This document shows positions 1 to 4,687 of a DNA stretch of 8,184 nucleotides, piece by piece. The DNA comes from CAZUZD01 sp964624465 (GTDB lineage Bacteria; Planctomycetota; Planctomycetia; Isosphaerales; Isosphaeraceae): NCBI GenBank assembly GCA_964624465.1, contig CAZUZD010000285.1, positions 1-8,184 of the forward strand. The letters are read 5' to 3'. The translations under genes and the position numbers were made by a program. The notes beneath the pieces were generated by a model that worked only from the letters and a program-made list of their open reading frames with translations, ran no database searches and was not told the DNA's origin. The number at the start of each line of letters is the position of its first letter. The first letter of the stretch is position 1.

Positions 1-25
1 GCCTGCATCAAGATCTGTGCCAGTG

Positions 26-331
26 CTATACTCCATATGTTGTGTTAGGGGCTCTCAGGGACTGGTTGATCTCGGGCAGCAGCTCGGCGAAGGGCGGCAT
101 GGCGGCGACGTGGGCGTCGGTGATGCCGTGGATGGCGCTGGCCGCCGGCGGGATCGCGATCCCGGGGTGGACCAGGCGGCGGTAAGTTCGGGCCGGGCGA
201 TCGGGTTCGAGGCGAACAATGCCGATCTCGACGATCCGGTCCGTCTGGGTGTCCAGGCCGGTGGTCTCGGTGTCGAGCACGGCCAGGGGATGCTCCAGCT
301 GCAGGTGGTCGAAGTAGGGCTTCAGGGACAT
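26..331 (-). pseudogene. Truncated DEDDh 3'-5' exonuclease (DnaQ/RNase T-like), N-terminal part only
   Basis: The 101 residues begin like a DnaQ-type (DEDDh) exonuclease: the Exo I motif is LAVLDTETTGLD near residues 16-27, followed by RIVEIGIVRL, and by HGITDAHVAAMPPFAELLPEI, which normally leads into the Exo II region. The reading then breaks: after EINQSL come only RAPNTTYGV and a TAG stop. The Exo II (NxxFD) and Exo III (HxAxxD) regions, which carry the other metal-binding residues, are absent, whereas the domain is usually about 160-180 residues. Such enzymes remove nucleotides from DNA or RNA 3' ends; this copy should be inactive. The start is the ATG at 331, with AGGAG nine bases upstream. 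The break coincides with a drop in GC content at positions 1-50, suggesting a recombination or insertion junction. It could instead be a small protein with another role, but loss of the catalytic core makes a gene remnant more likely. Confidence 0.75.
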
Positions 332-350
332 GGTGGGCGAACTCCTGGGG

Positions 351-383
351 CCCGGCCGGTCGGTGGGCCGCCGGCCGGCCGGG
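351..383 (-). other. GC-rich stem-loop upstream of the exonuclease fragment
   Basis: CCCGGCCGG at 351-359 pairs perfectly with CCGGCCGGG at 375-383 around a 15-base loop. It ends five bases before the AGGAG ribosome site of the exonuclease fragment. No T tract follows on either strand. It may be a weak terminator for the small gene at 551-763, or simply a by-product of GC-rich sequence. Confidence 0.35.
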
Positions 384-550
384 GGTGGTGGTGATGGCCT
401 TCTCGACGATCGGGAAGGCGCGAGGCGGGAGCCGCGCGGGGCCCGGGCGGGCTCGCGATTCGTGGGCGTGGGGGGCTGGAACCAGATGAGGGCGGGGTCG
501 CAAGGGGCGACGGTCGGTCGACCGTGCCAGGTGGGCTCTGCCGCTCGATC

Positions 551-763
551 TCAGCTGCGACGGCGCCGGCCCGCGCGGCGGGCGTAGGTGACGCGGCCGG
601 ACTCGTGGCTGGCCTGACGCTGCTGCTGCAGGCCCCGAGCGACCTCGGCGGCCAGCAGGTCGATCAGTGCCAGCCAGTGCTGCCGCACCTCGGCGGCCGA
701 ACGGTAGGGCCGGTCGGGGGACGGTTCTGGGGTCGGTAGCGGTCGGTTGGGGCTGCGGTCCAT
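551..763 (-). CDS. Small uncharacterised protein, accessory region
   Basis: This encodes 70 residues that I do not recognise. The N-terminus is rich in proline, serine and arginine (MDRSPNRPLPTPEPSPDRPYR). A probable amphipathic helix follows (SAAEVRQHWLALIDLLAAEVARGLQQQRQ, about residues 22-50), and the C-terminus is strongly basic (ARRAGRRRRS). No cysteines, signal peptide or membrane segment are visible. The start at 763 is supported by GAGGTG seven bases upstream. The gene lies 24 bases beyond the recombinase terminator and 219 bases ahead of the truncated exonuclease, all on the same strand, so it looks like a passenger of the recombinase region. The basic tail could contact nucleic acid, but that is speculation. 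Other frames are open across this GC-rich stretch, so the call rests mostly on the ribosome site and helix-like composition. Confidence 0.5.
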   Translation of the reverse strand: MDRSPNRPLPTPEPSPDRPYRSAAEVRQHWLALIDLLAAEVARGLQQQRQASHESGRVTYARRAGRRRRS

Positions 764-787
764 CGGACTTCACCTCTGTCAGAAACG

Positions 788-823
788 AAAAAAGGCCCCG
801 CGCCATCGAGATGGCGTGGGGCC
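788..823 (-). terminator. Intrinsic terminator of the recombinase gene
   Basis: Read on the minus strand, a 13-bp stem (right arm 811-823, left arm 794-806, one G-T pair) with a 4-base loop at 807-810 is followed directly by six T residues (788-793). The stem begins 31 bases after the recombinase stop codon. This is the most canonical rho-independent terminator in the window. Confidence 0.9.
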
Positions 824-854
824 CAGGGGAAAGGTTGGGTTGGCGGACGTCGGC

Positions 855-2837
855 TCAGGCGGGGACCTGGGCCGGCACGTCCGTGGCGGTGTCGGGCCGG
901 GGCGGCCAGTGGTGGCCGGGCAGCGGCTCGAACCGGTACCGCTGGTGCCGGTGGCGGCAGAGCTTGTCCGACTCGGTGGGCGGCTCGATCACCAGCTCGT
1001 AGGGATCGCTGAGGCCGCGAGCCTGGAGCTTGCGGCTCAGCGCGATGCTGTGCTGGACGGCGGGCTGCGTCAGGCCCAGCTCCTGGGCGACCTGACGCTC
1101 GGTCCGGGTGCCGTCCCGCAGCCCCTTCACCCGCTCCAGGAAGGCGATCCGCTGGGGCGGGTCGAACAGGTCGACGACCAGCTCGCGGCTGAGCAAACCC
1201 GATTCGCCCAGAGGCCGGGTCGTCAGGTCGAGGGCGGCCAGATCGAACCGCACATGAGCCCGGAGCACGACGTGGCCGCCATCGATCGGGCGGTAGGGCC
1301 GGACCTCCAGCCGGGTGATCAGCTGGTGCATCAGCCGGCCGAACTCGGGGGAGTCCTTGGCCAGGGTGCTGAAGGCGGCGTGGATGCGGCCCTTCAGCTC
1401 GGACATCGCGGGCAGCTCGACCGCGGGCGTCTGGTTGCGCTCCAGGTCGGCCCGCTGGAGCTCCAGGTCACTCTTCTCGGCCTGGAGCTGTTGCAACTTG
1501 TCCCGCAAAGGCTCGATCGGCAGGCCCGAGGCGATCGCGTCGGTGATCCGATCGACCTTCACGTCGACCTGGTGCAGTTGCTGAACCAGCTGCGCCAGCC
1601 GCTCGGCCTGGGCGACGCGGGCGATGTTGGCCTGGGCCTGGAGCCGCCCGCGGAAGAGGGTGTCGAACTCGGGGAGCCGGCTGATCTCCTCGAGAATGGC
1701 CCCGCTGACCCGCTCGGCGAGGAGCGGGCCGCTGGCCGTGGCGCCGTTCCAGCACCGGTACTCCCGGCTGCCGGAGCACATCAGGAACTCGTTGCGGCCG
1801 TGGCCGCCGTAGTAATAGAGCCGGCCGCAGACGCCGCAGGTCAGATGCTGGCCGGGCCAGACGGTCCGCTTGCGCGGCAAGCCCTTGCGGCGGTCCGGGC
1901 CCCTGGCCTGGCGACCCCGGGCGTACCGGGCGTTGCGCTCCCGCAGCTTGGCCGTGACGCGGTCGTAGTACTCGGCGTCGAAGAACGCCAGGTGCGGGAC
2001 GGGCCGCACCAGCAGCTCCTCGGGCGGGGCCAGCACCGACTTGTGGCGGCCGGTCCTGTTGACCCGCACGCTGATCCGCTTGTTTCGGACCCGGATCCCC
2101 TTCAGGATCGGGTTCATGGTGGTCTCGCGGACCAGGGCGACGTCCCAGGTCGACTTGCGGGCGGACGGGCCCGGCCGGATGCCCTGGGCGTTCAGCCAGT
2201 CGGCGACCTCGCTGTACGGGGCGCCGGCGTCGAGCATCTCGAACCACTTCCGGTAGATGGGCTCGGCGGCCGGATCCTTGCTCAGCTGGCTGTCGTTGGT
2301 GGCGCCCGGCGGCTTGTCGTAGCCGTACAGCACAAACTGGATGACGCCGCCCTGCAGGAACCGGTTCCGCAGGGAGCGGCGGATCCGCTTGGCGGTGTCG
2401 CGGTTGAAGGACTGGTGGCGGAAGGAGTTGAGGAAGGCGTTGTTCTCCCAGCCATCCTGGCCGGTGTCGACGTTGTCGTTGATCGCGATCAGGCGCGAGC
2501 CCTGATCCTCGGCCGCCTCGCAGATGGTGAAGACCTGCGTCCGGCGGCTGATCCGGCCGAGGTCCTCGGTGATGATCACGTCGTGGATGCCGGCGTCGAT
2601 CTGCTCGATGGCTTCGAGCAGCTCCTTGCGGTCGAGGCACTCGCCGGAGCCGACACTCTTGATGACGTGCCACTGGGTCGGGCCGTCGTAGTTGCGGGCG
2701 ACGAAGCCGCGGAGGAGGTTCTCCTGGTCGTCGAGGCTACGCTCGTCCTGGTTCTCGGTGCTGATGCGGCAGATGGCCAGGATGCGGAGCACCGGGCCCT
2801 GGCGCGGGGCCAGGGGCGGGTTGAGGGTACCGGACAT
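855..2837 (-). CDS. Large serine recombinase with zinc ribbon, coiled coil and C-terminal helix-turn-helix
   Basis: This is a 660-residue site-specific recombinase of the resolvase/integrase family, which cuts and rejoins DNA through a phosphoserine intermediate to move mobile elements. The resolvase domain covers about residues 17-165. It has RILAICRISTENQ with catalytic Ser26, SLDDQ, and EDLGRISRR with the conserved arginines. The recombinase domain follows (about 165-280, from FVLYGYDKPP). A zinc ribbon is formed by Cys334, Cys337, Cys354 and Cys362, and a probable coiled coil runs from about 398 to 468. Near the C-terminus, residues 578-604 (RTERQVAQELGLTQPAVQHS...) resemble a helix-turn-helix, followed by a proline-rich tail. 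The ATG at 2837 is preferred because AAGGAG lies eight bases upstream; the GTG at 2846 would overlap that site. The start overlaps the stop of a short upstream gene by one base. All catalytic features are present, so the enzyme is probably functional. Confidence 0.93.
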   Translation of the reverse strand: MSGTLNPPLAPRQGPVLRILAICRISTENQDERSLDDQENLLRGFVARNYDGPTQWHVIKSVGSGECLDRKELLEAIEQIDAGIHDVIITEDLGRISRRTQVFTICEAAEDQGSRLIAINDNVDTGQDGWENNAFLNSFRHQSFNRDTAKRIRRSLRNRFLQGGVIQFVLYGYDKPPGATNDSQLSKDPAAEPIYRKWFEMLDAGAPYSEVADWLNAQGIRPGPSARKSTWDVALVRETTMNPILKGIRVRNKRISVRVNRTGRHKSVLAPPEELLVRPVPHLAFFDAEYYDRVTAKLRERNARYARGRQARGPDRRKGLPRKRTVWPGQHLTCGVCGRLYYYGGHGRNEFLMCSGSREYRCWNGATASGPLLAERVSGAILEEISRLPEFDTLFRGRLQAQANIARVAQAERLAQLVQQLHQVDVKVDRITDAIASGLPIEPLRDKLQQLQAEKSDLELQRADLERNQTPAVELPAMSELKGRIHAAFSTLAKDSPEFGRLMHQLITRLEVRPYRPIDGGHVVLRAHVRFDLAALDLTTRPLGESGLLSRELVVDLFDPPQRIAFLERVKGLRDGTRTERQVAQELGLTQPAVQHSIALSRKLQARGLSDPYELVIEPPTESDKLCRHRHQRYRFEPLPGHHWPPRPDTATDVPAQVPA

Positions 2838-2998
2838 CAGGCACACTCCTTGCCGCGGTGGGCGGTAGGAGTCGCCTGGATCATGCCGATCGACCCAAGG
2901 TCACGGGGCGAGCGGCAAGAAGCCGCAGCGGAGTCGAGCCGCGGGTCGGGCGACCCGGCTTGCCGACTCGATCGATCGCGAACGAAGAACTCGGACAC
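2837..2998 (-). CDS. Short leader gene translationally coupled to the recombinase
   Basis: The frame encodes 53 residues, starting VSEFFVRDRSSRQAGSPD with GTG read as Met, and ending AHRGKECA. I do not recognise the product; it is hydrophilic, rich in Ser, Arg and Pro, with no membrane segment. Three things support it. GGAGGTGAT, an almost full complement of the 16S rRNA 3' end, lies upstream with six bases between GGAGG and the GTG. An in-frame TGA at 3002-3004 defines the 5' limit. The final TGA shares its A with the recombinase ATG (TGATG), the usual arrangement for coupled translation. Against it, third-position GC is about 75%, lower than expected for this genome, and the composition is low in hydrophobic residues. 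It could encode a small accessory factor for recombination, or act only as a leader whose translation opens the recombinase start. Neither role can be shown from sequence. Confidence 0.55.
   Translation of the reverse strand: MSEFFVRDRSSRQAGSPDPRLDSAAASCRSPRDLGSIGMIQATPTAHRGKECA
2931..2969. repeat. Nested inverted repeats inside the leader gene
   Basis: GAGTCG (2931-2936) pairs with CGACTC (2964-2969), and inside it CGGGTCG (2942-2948) pairs with CGACCCG (2951-2957). Together they can form a two-tier stem in the leader transcript or a small cruciform in DNA. Confidence 0.5.
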
Positions 2999-3002
2999 CA
3001 AT

Positions 3003-3022
3003 CACCTCCGGGGACGGAGGTG
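3003..3022 (-). promoter_or_regulatory. Hairpin that sequesters the leader ribosome-binding site
   Basis: On the minus-strand transcript, CACCTCCG (3022-3015) pairs perfectly with CGGAGGTG (3010-3003) around the 4-base loop TCCC. The 3' arm contains the GGAGG Shine-Dalgarno of the short gene that starts at 2998, and the 5' arm carries CACCTCC, the same sequence as the 16S rRNA anti-Shine-Dalgarno. When folded, ribosome access to the leader, and by coupling to the recombinase, should be reduced. The pairing is seen directly; the control role is inferred. Confidence 0.6.
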
Positions 3023-3039
3023 CCGGTCCGGCCAGCCGC

Positions 3040-3056
3040 TTGACACAGTGTGCCAA
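3040..3056. promoter_or_regulatory. 17-bp dyad, operator-like
   Basis: TTGACACAGTGTGCCAA is a near-perfect dyad: seven of eight base pairs match around the central G at 3048. It lies 18 bases upstream of the ribosome-site hairpin of the recombinase operon. It resembles a homodimer binding site, either for a repressor or for the recombinase itself. On the plus strand it also begins with TTGACA, a possible -35 element, but no convincing -10 element follows. Confidence 0.5.
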
Positions 3057-3183
3057 AACGGCGGAAGATCCCTGAGAATTCTTGATCACTGGTGCGTAGG
3101 GTTGATCGAGTGCAAGGAATTGGTGGGATACGGGTTAGGTTCGGAAACGCCTTGGCTGATATAGCTTTAGGTTCTGCCGCTCC

Positions 3184-3202
3184 TCGAATCCCACCCCCTC
3201 CG
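3184..3202 (+). other. tRNA-Ser 3'-end-like fragment, possible attachment-site remnant
   Basis: TCGAATCCCACCCCCTCCG reads like the last part of a bacterial tRNA-Ser: most of the T loop (TCGAAT, 3184-3189), a T-stem 3' strand (CCCAC, 3190-3194), an acceptor 3' strand (CCCCTCC, 3195-3201), and G at the discriminator position typical of tRNA-Ser. The matching 5' halves are missing: GCTCC, not GTGGG, stands where the T stem should begin, and no GGAGGGG is seen upstream. It is therefore not a working tRNA. Duplicated tRNA 3' ends are known to mark the far end of integrated elements. The match is short and GC-rich, so chance is possible. Confidence 0.35.
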
Positions 3203-3362
3203 CTGCTTGATGCAGGTCCCGACGATGCCGTCGCCCCGGTCCACCGGCGTCCTCCGGTGCAACCATGGCCGGGAGGTGGGAAAGGCCCGGCCAGCGATTG
3301 ACCGTTCCCCGACCGGGTCACGAGCGGACCCGGACCGAGTTCAAGCGTCCGGAGGCGAGGAG

Positions 3363-3590
3363 ATGAAGCGAATGGTGGCCGTGGGCCTGCTGGCCCTGAT
3401 CGCGCTGGGGTGCGACGATGACACCAGGGCCACGCGGACGGTCGAGAACGAGTACGGCACCGATGTGCTCCGGGAGCCCGCGGGGCCGAACCCGCAGACC
3501 AAGGCACTGCAACAATCGAATTCCGCCCTCGGGATCTCGCGCTCCACCAGCGGGACGCGGATCGCGCCGCCCTCGACCCCCACCCCCTGA
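3363..3590 (+). CDS. Small predicted lipoprotein
   Basis: This encodes 75 residues with a lipoprotein signal: MKRMVAVGLLALIALGC, in which LALG-C fits a lipobox with the lipidated cysteine at residue 17. The acidic DDD following the cysteine begins a short hydrophilic tail rich in Thr, Ser and Pro that ends STPTP. The mature part is only about 59 residues and matches no family I know. The ATG at 3363 is chosen because GAGGCGAGGAG stands immediately ahead of it and because it gives a clean signal peptide; the upstream in-frame start at 3207 would put about 52 non-signal residues in front. The gene stands alone on the plus strand and converges on the PEP-CTERM gene 73 bases away. It is probably an envelope protein of unknown role. 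Confidence 0.75.
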   Translation: MKRMVAVGLLALIALGCDDDTRATRTVENEYGTDVLREPAGPNPQTKALQQSNSALGISRSTSGTRIAPPSTPTP

Positions 3591-3663
3591 TCCCCCTCGA
3601 CGTCGCCCGCGTTTCGCTCCGACGGACCACCGACGAGGTTGCATGATCCCGTCGCGGCGTTGG

Positions 3664-4344
3664 TCAGCGGGCGCGGGCCAGTCGCCGCGAGCGACGTCGA
3701 TGTTCGAGCAGGCCGGCCAGTGTGCCGGAGAGCAGACCCGCGAGCGTGCCGGGCTCGGGGGCGCTGGCCAGGCGGGCCCCGAGGATGACGCCGCTGCCGT
3801 TCACGAGGCCGGTCCCGGAACCCGAGCTCCGGGCGACCGTCAGGGACCGCAGCACGGCAGTGTCGGACAGGAAACCCACGAACGACTCGGGCCGATCCAC
3901 CTTGTGAACGAGCGTGGTGAAGCCGTCGGTCGCGGTCACGCGAAAGGTCCCATTCCGGTCGGGCGTATCCAGGTCATAGGTCACCACCGAGAACCAGCCT
4001 CCCACAGCCTGAGCCGGGCCGGTGAAGCGATCGAGCACCAGGACGTCGGTCCCGGTCAGGGCGGCCAGCCCGATGTCCCCGTTCACGTCGGTCCGCCGCA
4101 TACCGCCGAAGTCGCCGGCGATGGTGAACCCGAAGGTGTCGTCCTGAAAGTGGATGGGATTGGCCAGCGGCGGCTGCAGGGCCGCGACGCCGTCCAGGCC
4201 CTCGACGTACGCGGGACCCAGTGCCTTCCGGAACTCCACCGGGTCGGTGAAGATCATGATCCCCGCCTCCGTCCAGCTCCCTGCCGACCCGGACCCCAGC
4301 CCGGCCAGGAGTGCCAGGAGCCGGACCATCGGCTGTGTGCGCAT
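3664..4344 (-). CDS. PEP-CTERM sorting-domain exported protein
   Basis: The protein has 226 residues. It starts with a signal peptide (MRTQPMVRLLALLAGLGSGSAGSWTEA, about 1-27) and continues with a beta-rich domain containing FTDPVEFRKAL, FTIAGDFGGMRRTDVNGDIG and GGWFSVVTYDLDTPDRNGTFRVTATDG. It closes with a PEP-CTERM signal: APEPGT (PEP at 196-198), a hydrophobic stretch to about residue 213, and an arginine-rich tail. In this family the tail is recognised by an exosortase, which anchors or releases the protein at the cell surface. The domain resembles uncharacterised PEP-CTERM proteins with jelly-roll-like folds, and no enzyme motif is visible. The ATG at 4344 gives a proper signal peptide; a TTG at 4401 is an alternative that would add 19 residues and spoil it. 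The gene follows the symporter in the same orientation, but a strong stem-loop and a 343-base gap suggest separate transcription. Confidence 0.85.
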   Translation of the reverse strand: MRTQPMVRLLALLAGLGSGSAGSWTEAGIMIFTDPVEFRKALGPAYVEGLDGVAALQPPLANPIHFQDDTFGFTIAGDFGGMRRTDVNGDIGLAALTGTDVLVLDRFTGPAQAVGGWFSVVTYDLDTPDRNGTFRVTATDGFTTLVHKVDRPESFVGFLSDTAVLRSLTVARSSGSGTGLVNGSGVILGARLASAPEPGTLAGLLSGTLAGLLEHRRRSRRLARAR

Positions 4345-4687
4345 GAAAACCCCCGGATGAAGCCGGTTCGAGCGTTTCGCCTTGAACTTCTGAAGGATCA
4401 ATACCTCTCAGGAAAGAATGATCCTACGGGGTGATTCGGGCTTTCATCACGATGACGCTTTTCCGGGCTGTGACGACCCGGAGCCTTGCCCGACGGGACC
4501 GACTGAGCTCGAATTCAAAGTCCGGATCCGGGCGGCAGCCGCTGGGAACCGCCTCGGGCCGGGGCGTGAGGGATCGAACTCCAGGGTGGTCGACGTGAAG
4601 CGGCCCTCGGACCGTCGCGGTGACGACGTTCCGAGGGCCGGTCGGGGATGAATCCTGGAGGAGTGGAGCGGGCTGGCAACCGCCGGA
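4345..4687. other. Intergenic region between symporter and PEP-CTERM genes
   Basis: These 343 bases hold the end of the symporter transcript and presumably the promoter of the PEP-CTERM gene. The large stem-loop at 4601-4640 is the main feature. A 12-bp perfect dyad, TCATCACGATGA (4444-4455), and a 5-bp stem (CCGGG at 4463-4467 with CCCGG at 4477-4481) lie closer to the PEP-CTERM gene. I found no convincing promoter boxes and no convincing coding frame. Confidence 0.5.
4601..4640 (-). terminator. Large stem-loop after the symporter gene
   Basis: CGGCCCTCGGA (4601-4611) pairs perfectly with TCCGAGGGCCG (4630-4640). After one mismatch, CGTCG (4613-4617) pairs with CGACG (4624-4628) around a 6-base loop, giving 16 paired bases in 40. 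It lies 47 bases past the symporter stop. No T tract follows on the minus strand, so it may stabilise the 3' end or act as a terminator without a U tail. Confidence 0.65.

Larger units (their letters stand above)
2999..3362. other. Regulatory, junction-like intergenic region between recombinase operon and lipoprotein gene
   Basis: This 364-base stretch separates the minus-strand recombinase operon from the plus-strand lipoprotein gene, so it should hold divergent promoters. It contains the 3003-3022 hairpin, the 3040-3056 dyad, an EcoRI-type palindrome near 3077, an inverted repeat (GGTGGGAT at 3122-3129 with ATCCCACC at 3188-3195), and the tRNA-Ser-like end at 3184-3202. Positions about 3055-3180 are clearly richer in A and T than the flanks. 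TGATATAGC at 3157-3165 could be an extended -10 element for the lipoprotein gene, but no good -35 element accompanies it. I see no convincing coding frame here. Confidence 0.55.

Noticed and set aside
16..22. TGTGCCA near the left edge, matching half of the 3040-3056 dyad
   Set aside because: Only seven bases are shared and there is no mirrored half, so chance is the simplest explanation.
510..525. Small 6-bp hairpin (ACGGTC/GACCGT) downstream of the small gene
   Set aside because: Short stem without a T tract, of a kind frequent in GC-rich DNA; not enough for a terminator call.
45..806. Minus-strand frame of 253 codons over the exonuclease fragment and small gene
   Set aside because: Its start codon lies inside the recombinase terminator stem, and the product is a Pro/Arg-rich shadow without family features.
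3040..3056. Sigma-54-type promoter on the minus strand (TGGCAC)
   Set aside because: The GC expected at the -12 position is not at the required spacing.
2901..3089. 62-codon minus-strand frame ahead of the recombinase
   Set aside because: It has a GTG start without a ribosome site and a composition like non-coding GC-rich DNA; the overlapping frame at 2837-2998 is better supported.
747..3164. Very long open frame on the plus strand (805 codons) opposite the recombinase
   Set aside because: It is antisense to a gene with clear recombinase domains; its composition (Gly, Ala, Val, Leu, Asp, Gln repeats without motifs) is that of a GC-rich shadow frame.
4505..4529. SacI, EcoRI and BamHI sites close together, reminiscent of a cloning polylinker
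   Set aside because: The site order and the bases between and around them do not match a vector polylinker, and the flanks continue as normal genomic DNA.
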